A stretch of DNA of 32,107 bases from Methanobacteriaceae archaeon (GTDB lineage: Archaea; Methanobacteriota; Methanobacteria; Methanobacteriales; Methanobacteriaceae): contig JAHKLT010000068.1 of the NCBI GenBank assembly GCA_020854915.1, positions 1 to 32,107 of the forward strand, written 5' to 3'. Positions within the stretch are counted from its first letter, which is position 1. Each line of letters opens with the position of its first letter. Under the pieces are notes generated by a model. The model had not been told where the DNA came from, did not search any database, and saw only the letters and a list, made by a program, of their open reading frames with translations. Position numbers and translations under genes: made by a program. Below, piece after piece: positions 6,626-17,628 of the stretch.

Positions 6626-6868
6626 GTGGAATATACAGATATATATGGTCAAAAATATATGGCAAATGATCAAATACATGTTGTAATACCTTATAAAAAC
6701 AAATGGGAACCATTTGGAGAAAATGAATTAGATAGAGATAAAGCATACCTAATAAGTGATGCATATGGTAGAGTAAATATAACAGCTGAAGATACATATA
6801 GATTAGAAAATGAAAGTAACAAATATTACAAAGAAAAAGGTCATGAATGGATTACAGAATTAGATTAG
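6626..6868 (+). CDS. Hypothetical protein, possibly 5'-truncated
   Basis: 80 aa from GTG at 6626. The frame is open further upstream to 6593 (reading FISDEKVEYTDIYGQKY) without a start codon. No ribosome binding site precedes the GTG. The protein (ANDQIHVVIPYKNKWEPFGENELD, then AYGRVNITAEDTYRLE) looks genuine and acidic, but matches no family I know. The integrase next door may have cut off or replaced its original 5' end. It is followed closely by a small membrane-protein gene. Confidence 0.55.
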   Translation: MEYTDIYGQKYMANDQIHVVIPYKNKWEPFGENELDRDKAYLISDAYGRVNITAEDTYRLENESNKYYKEKGHEWITELD

Positions 6869-6876
6869 GAGATTGT

Positions 6877-7116
6877 ATGATAGATAAAATTAAAGTTATC
6901 TCAATAATAAATTACACTCTTACTATTGTTTTAGTGTTACTTGGGATATATGGGATTTTCATAAGTGGATTAAAAGCAAATACAAACAATCAATTAATAT
7001 TTCTATTAATAGCTATGCCAGTTTATATTTTATCTGAAAAATATAAAGTAAAATATAATGAAATAACCTTTCCAGTAGGGGTTTTATTTGGGATAATTAT
7101 AACATTTTGGGGTTAA
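6877..7116 (+). CDS. Small three-segment membrane protein
   Basis: 79 aa from the ATG at 6877, chosen because AGGAG lies at 6867-6871; a longer frame from 6847 overlaps the previous gene. Three hydrophobic stretches (residues about 8-28, 36-50 and 60-77) are split by a KYKVKYNE loop. Family unknown. It forms a two-gene unit with the upstream gene and converges on the thiolation enzyme, with its stop 2 bases from that gene's stop. Confidence 0.65.
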   Translation: MIDKIKVISIINYTLTIVLVLLGIYGIFISGLKANTNNQLIFLLIAMPVYILSEKYKVKYNEITFPVGVLFGIIITFWG

Positions 7117-7118
7117 TT

Positions 7119-8048
7119 TTAAAAATTAACTTTAGTACCTAATTCTTCTAAAAATGTACAAACCCTACATAATTTATTAGAAGAAGGTTCATTGCAAATT
7201 TCACAATTAGAAACATTATAAGAAGGAGATAATTCTTTTTTAATAATAGGTTTTAGTTTATCAAAACCTTTTAATGTAGAATACATTATAGTTGGATGTT
7301 TACTAGATAAATCTTGTAATAACTCCCCAACTTCTCCTCTAAAAGATTGTTTAGAATATGGGCAACTATCCAGATGAACATCTAAATTACGAGCTAATAC
7401 ATATAATCCAATTTCTTTTTCTGGAATTTCACGAAGTGGTTTAATTTTTACAGTAAATTTATCACTTTTTGAAGATGTTTTAGCTCCTAATTTAGTTAAA
7501 TTATCAATATTACATTCCAGATAATTCATTAAAATAGCTTGAGTTTCATCATCTAAATTATGACCTGTAGCTATTTTTGTAGCATTCATATCTTTTGCTG
7601 CTTTATTTATAATCCAACGTCTAAAAACTCCACAATAAGTACATGATCCTCTATGTTCTTCTTTTTTCATTATTTCATCAAGAGTTATATTAAATGAACT
7701 TTTAAAAGAAACTACTTTATATTCTATTCCTAATCTTTGAGCATGAGAAATAGCTATATCAACACCACTTTTTCTATAATTATTTATCCCTTCATCAACA
7801 GTAACAGCACATAAATCAATGAAACGTCTTTTTCTAAAAGATTCTAAGATATCTAAAGTAGCCACACTATCTTTTCCACCAGATAAAGCAACTAGAACTT
7901 TATCTCCTTTACTTAATAGTTTTTCTTTTTTTATGGTTTTAATAGCTTTTTTTTGAATAGAATCTATAAAACAATCTTTACACAATATTTGACCAGAATG
8001 TTTTCTTTTAATTATAACTTTAGGGTTTTCACATTTACTACATTCCAT
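7119..8048 (-). CDS. tRNA 2-thiolation enzyme, TtuA/NcsA family
   Basis: 309 aa from the ATG at 8048; an in-frame TTG at 8069 would overlap the upstream gene. An N-terminal zinc ribbon (C3, C6, C23, C26) leads into a PP-loop ATPase with SGGKDS at 56-61. C136 and C139 (CTYC) plus C229 (SCPYS) fit the residues that hold the catalytic iron-sulfur cluster, and a C-terminal zinc ribbon uses C282, C285, C294 and C297. Family members (TIGR00269) activate a uridine with ATP and insert sulfur (2-thiouridine or 5-methyl-2-thiouridine in tRNA). It begins 4 bases after the VWA gene's stop, so it is the third gene of a MoxR-VWA operon. Confidence 0.88.
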   Translation of the reverse strand: MECSKCENPKVIIKRKHSGQILCKDCFIDSIQKKAIKTIKKEKLLSKGDKVLVALSGGKDSVATLDILESFRKRRFIDLCAVTVDEGINNYRKSGVDIAISHAQRLGIEYKVVSFKSSFNITLDEIMKKEEHRGSCTYCGVFRRWIINKAAKDMNATKIATGHNLDDETQAILMNYLECNIDNLTKLGAKTSSKSDKFTVKIKPLREIPEKEIGLYVLARNLDVHLDSCPYSKQSFRGEVGELLQDLSSKHPTIMYSTLKGFDKLKPIIKKELSPSYNVSNCEICNEPSSNKLCRVCTFLEELGTKVNF

Positions 8049-8052
8049 ATTA

Positions 8053-9207
8053 TCACAATGTTTCAACAAATTTAGCTAATTGATTTAATGTATTAACTTC
8101 AAAAACTTGAGCCCCCGCATCCCTATAAAGAGAAACACAGCTATCTACTACATCCCATTTATTTTTATCCTCTGGATTTAGAATTATTACTTTTTTAGAA
8201 TCATTAACCATATCTTCAACTAAATCAACACTTGCAGGTATGCCATGAGATTTAGGTCCTGCCCAATCTCTACAATCAGATAAAAGAATTAAATAAGATT
8301 TATTGTTTAATTTAACCATCTTTTTAAATGATTCAAATGCTGTGTACATATTAGAGGTTCCATGAACCATAGAGTTTTTAAGTCTTTTTTCTCTCACTTT
8401 TACAAAAGCATTAAGCAAATATTCTTCATTTAAAGCATTAGTAGTCTCAATTACTTTATTATCAAATTCAAAAGTTTTAGATTTTTTAAATGCAGTTTGT
8501 GCAGTAAACATTAGCATAAAAAACCAACTACTAATCCATTCACATGATCCACTAATATCATTTAGAAAAATATGTTCGTTTTTTTGATTGCGAGGCTTAG
8601 CTTTAACAAGCTCCAAAGGTATTCCACCATATTTTAAATTAGACCTAATAGTTTTACGAATATCAATTTTATTAGTTTTAGCTAAATTTTTTCTTCTAGA
8701 TATTTTATTTGCAATTTTACGCCCTAATCTTTGACAAATTTCTAACATTCGAGGATCGAATCTATTTAATTTAGTTAAATCTTTATTCAATAATTCTCCT
8801 TCTTTTTCAAGTTCTCTTGCCTCATCAAGAGGTGGTTGGCCAGATAATTCTTTAAGTTGTTTATTATTAGCCATCTCTTTTCTAAAAGTTTTTCCCCTCT
8901 TTTCTTTTTTAATAATATATTTATTAGATTTAACATCTTTTAAAAAAGATTTATCATTGAATTTATTTTTAAGTTCTGATTCATCATTTAATACACTAGT
9001 TTTAAAAATTTCTTCAAAGATTTTATTAAATTTAGGAATATCATATTTATCTTTAATATAAACTGATCTTAAAGCCATTTTAAGATTTTCTTTTTTATCT
9101 TCTTTACATAACTCATAAGTATCAATTGCTGATTCTGTACTTCTAACACTAACAGGTAAACCTTCTTCCCGTAATCTTTGAGAAAGATGAACAATATTAT
9201 TAATCAT
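8053..9207 (-). CDS. CoxE-type VWA domain protein
   Basis: 384 aa. The N-terminal half is charged and helical. The C-terminal half (about 210-384) is a von Willebrand A domain with a complete metal-ion-dependent adhesion site: D217, S219, S221 (DISGS), T284 (HGTS) and D311 (LSDCRDW). CoxE-like VWA proteins work with MoxR-type AAA+ ATPases, as here, to remodel or activate a client enzyme. The ATPase gene lies 5 bases upstream. The client is unknown; the co-transcribed thiolation enzyme is a candidate. It is not a Ni/Mg chelatase subunit by its length or domain order. Confidence 0.85.
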   Translation of the reverse strand: MINNIVHLSQRLREEGLPVSVRSTESAIDTYELCKEDKKENLKMALRSVYIKDKYDIPKFNKIFEEIFKTSVLNDESELKNKFNDKSFLKDVKSNKYIIKKEKRGKTFRKEMANNKQLKELSGQPPLDEARELEKEGELLNKDLTKLNRFDPRMLEICQRLGRKIANKISRRKNLAKTNKIDIRKTIRSNLKYGGIPLELVKAKPRNQKNEHIFLNDISGSCEWISSWFFMLMFTAQTAFKKSKTFEFDNKVIETTNALNEEYLLNAFVKVREKRLKNSMVHGTSNMYTAFESFKKMVKLNNKSYLILLSDCRDWAGPKSHGIPASVDLVEDMVNDSKKVIILNPEDKNKWDVVDSCVSLYRDAGAQVFEVNTLNQLAKFVETL

Positions 9208-9212
9208 AATAC

Positions 9213-10061
9213 CTATTTTTTATTGAAAATCTCTTTTAAAACTCTTTTTTTATCAGATTCTGTTTTAACTACAACACCAATACTTTCTTCCAATGCTTCA
9301 TCAATATTAGACCTTTTTAAAGACATAACTGATTTAATCCAATCAACACTTCCTCTAACTGATGGTTTTTTCATTAAGCTATATGTTCTAATTTTTTGAA
9401 CCATACCTACAACCTTAGTAATCAAATCATCATGTGCATTAGGAATTTTAGATTTAACAATTTCAATTTCTCTTTCTTTTGAAGGATAAGGAATATATAA
9501 AAATAAACATCTATCTTTTGTTTCTTCTAAAAGAGTTCTTTGAGAATTAGAAGTTAATATAACAACTAAATCATTGTTTAAAAAAAATGTTCCTAAATCA
9601 TTAATTGTTATTTCCTTTTCACCTAATGCCTGAAGAAGAAAACTCTCAACTTCCTCATCTGCTTTATCAATTTCATCAATTAAAAGGATAGAAGATTTAT
9701 CATTCATAAAAGCAGATAATAACGGTCGTTGAATAAAGTATTCCTCTTTGAAAATCATTGATTCATCAAATTCATTGTTTTTAATAGCTTCTAAATGTAA
9801 TAACTGTTTTTGATAATTCCATTCACCAACAATTTGTTCAAAAGTAATTCCTTCATAGCATTGAATTCTAAAAAAATCTCTATTAAAACCATCTGAAATC
9901 ACTTTAGCTAATTCAGTTTTTCCCACTCCTGGAGGCCCTTCAATAAGAATAGGTTTATTTAAAGAAAAAGAAAGAAATAATGTAGTTGAAATTTCAGAAT
10001 TAGGGACATAATTATTTTTTAAAAGAATTTTATTTATTTCTTTAGTCGTAATATCTTGCAA
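9213..10061 (-). CDS. MoxR-family AAA+ ATPase
   Basis: 282 aa. Walker A is GPPGVGKTE at 42-50, Walker B LLIDEID at about 126-132, sensor-1 is N172 (LTSNSQR), and a MoxR-like lid follows ([11 protein letters not shown] near 240). MoxR ATPases act as chaperones with VWA partners to insert cofactors or mature complexes. First gene of the MoxR-VWA-thiolation operon, with AT-rich promoter sequence at 10065-10110. Length is normal for the family. Confidence 0.9.
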   Translation of the reverse strand: MQDITTKEINKILLKNNYVPNSEISTTLFLSFSLNKPILIEGPPGVGKTELAKVISDGFNRDFFRIQCYEGITFEQIVGEWNYQKQLLHLEAIKNNEFDESMIFKEEYFIQRPLLSAFMNDKSSILLIDEIDKADEEVESFLLQALGEKEITINDLGTFFLNNDLVVILTSNSQRTLLEETKDRCLFLYIPYPSKEREIEIVKSKIPNAHDDLITKVVGMVQKIRTYSLMKKPSVRGSVDWIKSVMSLKRSNIDEALEESIGVVVKTESDKKRVLKEIFNKK

Positions 10062-10180
10062 TTTTAAACTTCCAATAAATTAATATAATTAATAATATAT
10101 TTTTATAATAAATAAATTGTATTGAGATAAATTATGAAAAATTTTAAAAAAAAAACTTATCATGAAAAGATTTAAGAAAT

Positions 10181-10535
10181 ATGGATTTAACAGATATGAA
10201 TTTTCAAAGAGCTAAGTTAAGTAATGTTAATCTTCAAGATGCTGTAATTAGAAATTGTGATTTTACTTGTGCAAATTTTAAAAATTCTAATTTAAAAAAT
10301 GTTGATTTTAAAGGAATTAATCTTTGTGGAGCAGATATGATTAATTGTGATTTAAGTAATTCAAATCTTGAGGGGTCTGATTTATCTGGAACTATTTTAT
10401 ACCATGCTAAATTAGATAATTCTAAATTATCAAATGCATATATTAGGAACAGATATTGGGAGTATTGATTTTAAAAATGTTAACTTAAAATGTGCAATTA
10501 CCATGATGGAGAGTATAGAAGAACTAATAAATTAA
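10181..10535 (+). pseudogene. Pentapeptide-repeat protein gene with frameshift
   Basis: The intact frame 10181-10468 gives 95 aa of pentapeptide repeats (A/S/N-(D/N)-L/F-x-x, e.g. NLQDA, NFKNS, NLKNV, DLSNS, NLEGS, DLSGT), a right-handed beta helix. It ends with an off-pattern tail (YIRNRYWEY). Another frame picks up at 10446 with GTDIGSIDFKNVNLKCAITMM, which restores the repeat pattern, and runs to a TAA at 10533-10535. One extra base near 10442-10448 would explain this. No ribosome binding site is seen, and MKRFKKYG sits out of frame just upstream, so the 5' end may also be disturbed. Possibly a decayed gene; a sequencing error is the alternative. Confidence 0.65.
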
Positions 10536-10536
10536 A

Positions 10537-12135
10537 TTAAAAAATCTTTGGTTTAAATAGCTCAAAGTCTTGTACATATTCTTTACCAGTTAACATAGCT
10601 ATTTCTGCTTTTTGAAGTTCACTTCCTAAATAAGCAGCATGTTCGAGTCTTGAAACTAATCCTAGTTTTATAATTTTTTCATAAATCTCTTTTGGATATT
10701 TACCTTCAATAGAAATATCTGCTTTTAACTTTTTAAAATGAGTAACAACTATTTTACTATCTTCAAAACAAGTTCCATGATCAACTCGAATTTTAAAACT
10801 TCCTGCCCTATCTAAAACAAGTTTTTTAAATTCTTCTCCCTCACCAATAGGAACATTTTGACTTTCTTCATCCAAACCTACAAAATCTAATCTTTTATTT
10901 TTATCTTTAAAGCTAATTAAGTCAATACCTAAGTTTTTAGGAATTGATGATCTATTTTTTGCAAGAAACATCATTTTAGATGCAATTGCTAATTCATAAA
11001 CACTTCCAGTAGTTTTTCCACTTTCTTCTACAGTAAAAAGTATTCCACAGCCAAGTTCCATAGCTATTCCAGCGAGTAATGCATTAGATCCAACAGAATC
11101 CGTATCCATTAATTCTGTAACATTTCCAACACCAAAAAATACTGGATAAGGATTATTCTTTTTAAATTCATAAACAGATACTACTGATTCTACTATACTA
11201 TTACTATTTACAGGATCCAAAATTAAATCAGCTAAGAATCTTAATCCTTCACATTTTTTTATTAATTCCTCCATTGATTTTACACGTTCTTCAGGAGTTT
11301 CAGGAACTTTACCTTTTGAATAGTTTGTTGGAAGTAAAATAGCTGGAATGTTTTTTTCTTTAAGAATATCTAGTACTTCAGAATAATTACCTAAATCTAA
11401 ACTTAGAACTAAGTCGATTCCGCATTCTGCAGCTTTAATGATTTCTTTTGGATTTAATGTATCAATACTTAGTGGCCTATCTCCAATAATAGGACGTAAT
11501 GTATTAATCAAAACAGGAATTTTGTCTGAAAAATCTTCCCCTGCTGCCATTCCTATATCAATCATATCAGCACCAGAAGCTATAAAATATTCACATTTTT
11601 TTATTAAATCTTCTTTTGAAAGTGATGGTGCATTTGGTATTTCTGCAAGTACTCTTAATGGAAAATCTTCACCTACTGGAAGATTTCTAATAAGAATATT
11701 ATTTGGTTTTTCAAGTAATTTCTCTTTTTTAAGAGAATCATTTTCAAAATCCTCTATAAATTTTAAAGCTCTTTTTCTTTTTTCTTCTTCAATTAGTTTA
11801 TCTGCTGGTTTTGACTCAGAAAGTTCTATTTCATCAATTAAATCTAAAACCATTATCAAATCAGCACAATCTGTTGATCCTTTAAATGAAGGAATATTTA
11901 ATTCTCTGCTTATTTCTGCAGTATCTTTTCTTATAAGTCCTGGGACTAAAATCATGCTAATATCATCTAATTGATCACTATAATGCATTTTTATTTCTTT
12001 TATAATTTTAGAAGGAGTTAAAAAAGCAGCAACTTGTGTATCTGCAACATGAATTAAAACATTATCATCATATGCTTTTAAAACTTTATTAATTAGTGGA
12101 TATGCTAAATGTCCAGTTACTACAAGAATTTTCAT
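10537..12135 (-). CDS. Dihydropteroate-synthase-like protein (TIGR00284 type)
   Basis: 532 aa from the ATG at 12135 ([14 protein letters not shown]); nine codons further upstream are open but unlikely. An N-terminal domain of about 150 aa ([18 protein letters not shown] and [13 protein letters not shown]) precedes a TIM-barrel resembling dihydropteroate synthase ([56 protein letters not shown]). A C-terminal domain of about 110 aa follows. This two-part family is typical of methanogens and is related by homology to pterin synthesis enzymes; its exact reaction (methanopterin pathway or other) is not settled by sequence. A single gene, divergent from porC. Confidence 0.8.
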   Translation of the reverse strand: MKILVVTGHLAYPLINKVLKAYDDNVLIHVADTQVAAFLTPSKIIKEIKMHYSDQLDDISMILVPGLIRKDTAEISRELNIPSFKGSTDCADLIMVLDLIDEIELSESKPADKLIEEEKRKRALKFIEDFENDSLKKEKLLEKPNNILIRNLPVGEDFPLRVLAEIPNAPSLSKEDLIKKCEYFIASGADMIDIGMAAGEDFSDKIPVLINTLRPIIGDRPLSIDTLNPKEIIKAAECGIDLVLSLDLGNYSEVLDILKEKNIPAILLPTNYSKGKVPETPEERVKSMEELIKKCEGLRFLADLILDPVNSNSIVESVVSVYEFKKNNPYPVFFGVGNVTELMDTDSVGSNALLAGIAMELGCGILFTVEESGKTTGSVYELAIASKMMFLAKNRSSIPKNLGIDLISFKDKNKRLDFVGLDEESQNVPIGEGEEFKKLVLDRAGSFKIRVDHGTCFEDSKIVVTHFKKLKADISIEGKYPKEIYEKIIKLGLVSRLEHAAYLGSELQKAEIAMLTGKEYVQDFELFKPKIF

Positions 12136-12316
12136 ACAAAGGTAAATATACAATTTATACATTAAATAATTTATTATTCTAATAAAATGTTATTAAAAAA
12201 AATAAAAAATAATAATAAAAAATATGAAAAATTCTAAATAATATTCATAAAATTTAATATAAAATACTTGATCAATATAGTTAATTAAATTTATTTGTAA
12301 AAAAGTGAAAATATAA

Positions 12317-12368
12317 AACTTTATATAATTTGTAATTTATAATGATTATACATGATAGAATATGGAGG
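12317..12368 (+). promoter_or_regulatory. porCDAB promoter and ribosome binding site
   Basis: TTTATATAA at 12320-12328 is a good archaeal TATA box. A start of transcription near 12350 would leave a leader of about 25-30 bases with GGAGG at 12364-12368, 8 bases before the porC ATG. Confidence 0.65.
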
Positions 12369-12376
12369 AAAAATAA

Positions 12377-12901
12377 ATGATTGAAATTCGCTTTCATGGA
12401 CGTGGAGGCCAAGGAGCCGTTACTGCTGCAGAAATTTTAGCAAAAGCAGCTTTTAAAGATGGAAAATATGCCCAAGCATTTCCATTTTTTGGAGTAGAAA
12501 GAAGAGGAGCACCTGTAATGGCTTTTACAAGAATTGATGACGAACCAATACGTATAAGATACCAAGTATATAACCCAAACTATGTGTTAGTTTTAGATGA
12601 TGGATTAACACATGTTGTAGATGTTTTTTCAGGTTTAAAAGATAATGGTAAAATCATTGTTAATACTGATGAAGATTTTAAAAATGGTGGTGATACCGAA
12701 GTATATGAAATTGATGCAACAAAGATTGCATTAGATACTTTAGGTATTAACATTGTGAACACCATTATTTTAGGTTATTTTGCTAAAAAAACTGGTGAAG
12801 TAAGTATTGAATCAATCATAGAAGTTATAAAAGAAGTTTTTCCTGGAAAAATAGGGGAAAAAAATGCCACAGCTACTATGAAAGCTTATGAGATGGCTTA
12901 A
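12377..12901 (+). CDS. porC: Pyruvate:ferredoxin oxidoreductase gamma subunit
   Basis: 174 aa. It opens with the typical [21 protein letters not shown] and continues with [16 protein letters not shown], both conserved in the gamma subunit. The complex (gamma, delta, alpha, beta) interconverts pyruvate + CoA + oxidised ferredoxin and acetyl-CoA + CO2; methanogens use it to make pyruvate. First gene of porCDAB. Substrate assignment as pyruvate rests on gene order and subunit layout; 2-oxoacid relatives share the fold. Confidence 0.93.
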
Positions 12902-12919
12902 ACAAAAAAGGCGATTAAA

Positions 12920-13162
12920 ATGGTATCAACTGGTTGTGTTATTAAAGATCCCGGTAACAGTAAAAAAAATAAGACTGGGAGTTGGAGAACTTTCAAACCT
13001 GTTCTCGATAAAGAAAAATGTATCGGATGTGACAAATGTGTAATGTTTTGTCCAGATGCAGCTATAAATAAAGATCACGATATAAATTATGATTATTGTA
13101 AAGGTTGCGGAATATGTTCTGCAGAATGTCCTGTAAAAGCAATAGAAATGATTAAAGAATAA
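12920..13162 (+). CDS. porD: Pyruvate:ferredoxin oxidoreductase delta subunit
   Basis: 80 aa ferredoxin-like subunit with two [4Fe-4S] motifs: [12 protein letters not shown] and [12 protein letters not shown]. It passes electrons from the thiamine-diphosphate site to external ferredoxin. A weak AGGCGAT binding site lies before the ATG. It sits 18 bases after porC and 16 before porA, in one operon. Confidence 0.93.
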   Translation: MVSTGCVIKDPGNSKKNKTGSWRTFKPVLDKEKCIGCDKCVMFCPDAAINKDHDINYDYCKGCGICSAECPVKAIEMIKE

Positions 13163-13178
13163 ATTAAGGAGGAAATAA

Positions 13179-14330
13179 ATGACAAAAGAAGTTATGACAG
13201 CTAATAAAGCAGTAGCAGAAGCTGCAAGATTAGTAAAACCAAAAGTTATTCCTGTTTTCCCAATTACACCCCAAACATCTATTTCAGAATATTTAGCACA
13301 ATATGTTGCAGATGGAGATATTGATGCAAAATATGTCAAAGTAGAATCTGAACACAGTGCAATAAGTGCAGCAGTAGGAGCTAGTGGTGCAGGAGTAAGA
13401 GTATTTACTGCAACATCTTCACAAGGATTAATGTTAATGCACGAAATTATATTTGCAGCAGCAGGTATGAGAGTACCTATTGTAATGGCAAATGCAAACA
13501 GAGCAATATCTGCACCATTGAGTATTTGGAATGATCAACAAGATTCAATTGCTCAAAGAGATGCAGGTTGGTTACAAACTTACGTTGAAGATGCTCAAGA
13601 TGCATTAGACAGTACTTTAATGGCATACAAAATTTCTGAAAACGATGATGTTTTATTACCGTCCATGGTTTGTTTAGATGGTTTTATTTTAACCCATACT
13701 GTAGAACCTGTAGATATTCCAAATCAAGAAGATGTTAATAAATTTTTACCAAGTTACAATCCAAAACATTCATTTCTTGATCCAAAAGAACCAATGACTC
13801 TTGGAGCACTTGCAGATCCAGGATATTATTTTGAAGCAAGACATGCTATTGAAATAGGTATGGAAAAATCAATAGATGTTATAAAAAAGACCTGTAAAGA
13901 ATTTGAAGAAATATTTGGAAGAAAATATGATTTAGTTGAAAATTACAAGTGTGATGATGCTGAAATAGTTCTTGTAGCTATGGGTTCTGTTTGTAGTACC
14001 ATTAAAGCAGTTATTGATGAATTAAGAGAAGAAGGCGAAAAGATAGGTCTTTTAAAAATAAGGGTTTATAGACCATTTCCAGTTGATGAGATTAATGATG
14101 CAATTAAAAATTGTAAAAAACTATCTATTCTCGATAAAAATATTACTTTTGGTATTGGTGGAGCCTTATACTCAGATATAAAAGCTAAAATTAATAAAGA
14201 AACCTATGGATTCATAATTGGATTAGGTGGTAGAGATATAACCCCTGATACTATTAAAGAAGTATATGAAAAAACAAAAAATCCAGAAAAAGATGTTACA
14301 TGGGTTGGACTTAAAAAGGAGGACGATTAA
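13179..14330 (+). CDS. porA: Pyruvate:ferredoxin oxidoreductase alpha subunit
   Basis: 383 aa. The N-terminal pyrimidine-binding region shows [15 protein letters not shown] and [18 protein letters not shown]. The middle has [25 protein letters not shown], typical of PorA rather than branched-chain or indolepyruvate enzymes, and the C-terminal domain carries [14 protein letters not shown]. It pairs with PorB to bind thiamine diphosphate. A strong AAGGAGG site precedes the ATG. Its stop is 1 base from the porB ATG, so the two are translationally coupled. Confidence 0.94.
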   Translation: MTKEVMTANKAVAEAARLVKPKVIPVFPITPQTSISEYLAQYVADGDIDAKYVKVESEHSAISAAVGASGAGVRVFTATSSQGLMLMHEIIFAAAGMRVPIVMANANRAISAPLSIWNDQQDSIAQRDAGWLQTYVEDAQDALDSTLMAYKISENDDVLLPSMVCLDGFILTHTVEPVDIPNQEDVNKFLPSYNPKHSFLDPKEPMTLGALADPGYYFEARHAIEIGMEKSIDVIKKTCKEFEEIFGRKYDLVENYKCDDAEIVLVAMGSVCSTIKAVIDELREEGEKIGLLKIRVYRPFPVDEINDAIKNCKKLSILDKNITFGIGGALYSDIKAKINKETYGFIIGLGGRDITPDTIKEVYEKTKNPEKDVTWVGLKKEDD

Positions 14331-14331
14331 A

Positions 14332-15201
14332 ATGAAATTACCTGAAGAAGAGTTATTATCCTCTGGACACAGAGGTTGTGCTGGTTGTGGTGCTTCTATA
14401 GGAGTTAGACTTGCACTTAAAGCACTAGGTAGAAATACTGTAGCTATTTCTGCTACTGGTTGTTTAGAAGTTATGACAACCCCCTATCCTGAAACATCAT
14501 GGGAAATTCCATGGATACATGTGGCTTTTGAAAACGCAGGGGCAGTAGCTTCAGGTGTTGAAAGTGCTTTAAGAATCCAAGGAAAAGATGATGTTAATGT
14601 TGTTGCTTTTGGTGGTGATGGTGGAACAGTAGATATTGGTTTACAATCATTGTCAGGAGCTATGGAGAGAGGACATAATTTAATATACATTTGTTATGAT
14701 AATGAAGCATACATGAACACAGGAATCCAAAGAAGTGGTGCAACACCTTTTGGAGCTAGTACTACAACATCTCCACAAGGAAAAAATAGTTTTGGGGAAG
14801 ACCAACATAAAAAAGATATGCCAATGATTATGGCAGCACATGGAATTCCTTATGTAGCAACCGCATCTATTTCATATCCTCAAGACTTTATGAAAAAAGT
14901 AAAAAAAGCTGCAGAAATTGATGGACCTGCATATATCCATCTAAATCAACCATGTACAACTGGTTGGGGATACGACTCTTCAAAAACTATTGAATTAGGT
15001 AAATTAGCAGTAGAAACTGGAGCTTGGATATTATATGAAATTGAAAATGGTGAATTTAACCTCACACATAATTTAAGAAAAAGAAAACCAGTTACTGATT
15101 ATTTAGGCGCACAAAAAAGATTTAAACACTTACAAGACAAAGAAAAAGAAGAAATTCAAAAATACATCGATGCACAATGTGCCAAAGTTGGAATAGAATA
15201 A
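14332..15201 (+). CDS. porB: Pyruvate:ferredoxin oxidoreductase beta subunit
   Basis: 289 aa from the ATG at 14332, which follows AAGGAGG; a longer open frame into porA is spurious. Iron-sulfur ligands C16 and C19 (GCAGCG), C44 (TGCLEV) and C208 (QPCTTGW) are all present. The thiamine-diphosphate motif GDGG starts at 95 and ends with N124 ([10 protein letters not shown]). It supplies the cofactor-binding half of the active site. Last gene of porCDAB. Confidence 0.94.
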   Translation: MKLPEEELLSSGHRGCAGCGASIGVRLALKALGRNTVAISATGCLEVMTTPYPETSWEIPWIHVAFENAGAVASGVESALRIQGKDDVNVVAFGGDGGTVDIGLQSLSGAMERGHNLIYICYDNEAYMNTGIQRSGATPFGASTTTSPQGKNSFGEDQHKKDMPMIMAAHGIPYVATASISYPQDFMKKVKKAAEIDGPAYIHLNQPCTTGWGYDSSKTIELGKLAVETGAWILYEIENGEFNLTHNLRKRKPVTDYLGAQKRFKHLQDKEKEEIQKYIDAQCAKVGIE

Positions 15202-15322
15202 ATATTAATTATTTTATTCCTAAATTTAATATTACTTTACTTAATTTTTATTCTTATTTTAAAAAAATATATTAACTAATTTTTACAAAATTTAATTTAT
15301 GAAAATTTTTAAAGGTTAAATT

Positions 15323-16165
15323 TTGATTAGTGAAAAAACTATTATAAAAACAGTATCTGAACTTTATAAAAAAGCAGTCATCAATCTTAATGAAGATATT
15401 AAAATATCATTAGAAGATGCGCTAAAAAGTGAAGATAATGAACTTGCTCGACTAAATATACAAACTATTTTGAAAAATATTGAACTTGCTGAAAAAAATA
15501 ATATTCCTATGTGTCAAGATACAGGTCTCCCCATAGTTTTTGTGAAACTTGGAAATGTTGAAGTAGAAAATCTAAAAAGTTCTATTGAAAAAGGAATTGA
15601 AAAAGCAACAGAAGAAGTTCCATTAAGACCAAATATTGTAGACCCTTTAACAAGAAAAAACACAAACAACAACATTGGAAAGTACATTCCTCCAATTGAT
15701 ATTGAATTAATTGATAAAGACTACATTGAAATAACTATTTTTCCAAAAGGATTTGGTTCTGAAAATAATAATGCTCTTAAAATGGCATTACCTAGTGAAG
15801 GAGAAAAAGGAATTAAAGATTTCGTTGTTGAAACCGTTTTAAAAGCAAAAGGAAAACCCTGTCCTCCAACGATAATAGGAGTAGGTATTGGTGGAACATC
15901 AGATTTAGCTATGAAATTAGCTAAAAAAGCATTATTAAAAAATATATCTGAAAAAAATCCAGACCCTACTTTAGAAACATTAGAAAAAGAAATAAAAGAG
16001 AAGATAAACGAATCAGATATCGGACCAATGGGACTTGGAGGTAAAACTACAACATTGGATGTTAAAATTATTAAAGCTCATACACATACTGCAGGTTTAC
16101 CAATTGGTGTTTGTGTTCAGTGTTGGGCTAATCGATATGCCACAGAAAGGATATATGATAATTAA
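15323..16165 (+). CDS. fumA: Fumarate hydratase class I, alpha (N-terminal) subunit
   Basis: 280 aa. Cluster cysteines C64 (MCQDTG), C180 (KPCPP) and C267 (CVQCWAN) and the substrate-loop GSENNN are present, as is [11 protein letters not shown]. With its beta partner (not in this window) it forms the oxygen-sensitive [4Fe-4S] enzyme that interconverts malate and fumarate, part of the reductive branch to 2-oxoglutarate or succinate in methanogens. The only start that fits is TTG at 15323, with AAAGG about 8 bases upstream. It follows porB after 121 bases of AT-rich DNA and converges on phoU with one base between stops. Confidence 0.9.
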   Translation: MISEKTIIKTVSELYKKAVINLNEDIKISLEDALKSEDNELARLNIQTILKNIELAEKNNIPMCQDTGLPIVFVKLGNVEVENLKSSIEKGIEKATEEVPLRPNIVDPLTRKNTNNNIGKYIPPIDIELIDKDYIEITIFPKGFGSENNNALKMALPSEGEKGIKDFVVETVLKAKGKPCPPTIIGVGIGGTSDLAMKLAKKALLKNISEKNPDPTLETLEKEIKEKINESDIGPMGLGGKTTTLDVKIIKAHTHTAGLPIGVCVQCWANRYATERIYDN

Positions 16166-16166
16166 A

Positions 16167-16859
16167 TTATTCGATATCCTCCTTAATAGTTTCAATATCA
16201 GGTCTATGATTTGTTTTAATAAATATTGTCCTAGTACCGATACTTACAACTCTATCAGCTATTCTCTCAAGGGATCTTGCAATAAAAATAAGATGAATAA
16301 TTCCTAAAGTATTTTCTGTTTTTTTAGCAAGTAAATTAGTTGTTTGATCTAAAATTGAGTCAAATAAATCATCAACTTTATTATCTTCATAACCTAACTC
16401 TTTAGCCATTTTTAAATCTTGATTTGAATATGTTCTACTCCCTTTAGTTAACATAATTTGAACATAATCTGCCATATACTGTAAATCATATAATAATTTA
16501 TCTGGAATATCCACATCTTGAATTAATTCTGATGATTCAGCTATATTAGCAGATAAATAACTAATTCTTTTAGCATGACTAATTATCCTAATAGTTGATT
16601 CAATAAACATCAAATCACTAGCTAATGGTTGTTCTACAGCAATGAATTTTATACATTTTCTTTCAAGTTCATATCCTAAAACATCAACTTCTTTACTTTT
16701 TTCAATTATATCATCTGCTATTCCTTTATCAAAATCTTCTAATAGCAGGATAGCTTTTCTATTGTATTCCAATATAATATCAAATAATTCTCCAACTTCA
16801 TCTTTTATAGATTTTATTCTATCTCTAAATAATACACTTGGGTATTTCTTATGTGGCAT
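16167..16859 (-). CDS. phoU: Phosphate transport regulator PhoU
   Basis: 230 aa from the ATG at 16859 (MPHKKYPSVLF), which has GTGAT 5 bases before it; a GTG at 16866-16868 directly after the pstB stop is the alternative. Two three-helix PhoU repeats are visible, with E-R-I/A-D motifs (SLERIADRVVSIGTRTIF) that bind metal in family members. PhoU modulates PstSCAB activity. Last gene of pstSCAB-phoU. Confidence 0.9.
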   Translation of the reverse strand: MPHKKYPSVLFRDRIKSIKDEVGELFDIILEYNRKAILLLEDFDKGIADDIIEKSKEVDVLGYELERKCIKFIAVEQPLASDLMFIESTIRIISHAKRISYLSANIAESSELIQDVDIPDKLLYDLQYMADYVQIMLTKGSRTYSNQDLKMAKELGYEDNKVDDLFDSILDQTTNLLAKKTENTLGIIHLIFIARSLERIADRVVSIGTRTIFIKTNHRPDIETIKEDIE

Positions 16860-16868
16860 AATAATCAC

Positions 16869-17618
16869 TTATCCAAATCTTCCTGTAATATAATCTTCAG
16901 TTTTTTGTTCTTTAGGGCTAACAAATAGTTGATCAGTGTAATCACTTTCAATTAATTCCCCACTTAAAAAGAAAGAGGTATATTCTGAAACTCTTGTTGC
17001 TTGTTGCATATTATGAGTTACCATAACTATAGTATAATCGTTTTTAAGCTTATGAATTAGATCTTCAATTTTTAATGTAGATATGGGATCTAATGCAGAA
17101 CAGGGTTCATCCATTAATATAACTTCTGGATTAACAGCTATTGTACGAGCTATACATAATCGCTGTTGCTGACCTCCAGATAATCCCATTGCAGAATTGT
17201 CTAATTTATCTTCAACTTCATCCCAAATAGCTGCAGCTTTTAAACTATCTTCAACAATTTGTTCAATAATCTCCTCATCAGTTTCACCATGAATCCTTAA
17301 ACCATATGCTACATTTTCAAAAATAGATTTAGGAAAAGGGTTAGGTTTTTGAAAAACCATTCCTACTTTTTTTCTTAAGTTAACAACATCTACTTTAGAA
17401 TCATAAACATCTTTATCATCTAATAATATTTTACCATCATGTTGAAAAGTAGGTATTAGATCATTCATTCTATTTACAGAACGTATAAAAGTGGATTTAC
17501 CACAACCTGAAGGTCCAATAAGAGCAGTTACTGAATTTTCTGGTATAGACATGTTAATATTTTTTAAAATATGAGATTCACCAAAGCTAACATTTAAGTT
17601 TTTTACTTTAATTTTCAT
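16869..17618 (-). CDS. pstB: Phosphate ABC transporter ATP-binding protein
   Basis: 249 aa from the ATG at 17618, preceded by AAGGAGGATA; the open frame upstream overlaps pstA and is spurious. Walker [10 protein letters not shown] at about 35-43, signature [14 protein letters not shown], Walker [14 protein letters not shown], and an H-loop in MVTHNMQQA. It energises PstC/PstA for high-affinity phosphate import. Confidence 0.95.
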   Translation of the reverse strand: MKIKVKNLNVSFGESHILKNINMSIPENSVTALIGPSGCGKSTFIRSVNRMNDLIPTFQHDGKILLDDKDVYDSKVDVVNLRKKVGMVFQKPNPFPKSIFENVAYGLRIHGETDEEIIEQIVEDSLKAAAIWDEVEDKLDNSAMGLSGGQQQRLCIARTIAVNPEVILMDEPCSALDPISTLKIEDLIHKLKNDYTIVMVTHNMQQATRVSEYTSFFLSGELIESDYTDQLFVSPKEQKTEDYITGRFG

Positions 17619-17628
17619 TTTATCCTCC

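Noticed and set aside
7112-7130. GTTAATTTTAAAAATTAAC palindrome as a bidirectional terminator
   Set aside because: Entirely A-T apart from its ends and overlapping both gene ends; too weak to call although it may act as one.
11438-11974. 178-aa plus-strand frame
   Set aside because: Serine- and isoleucine-rich complement of the dihydropteroate-synthase-like gene.
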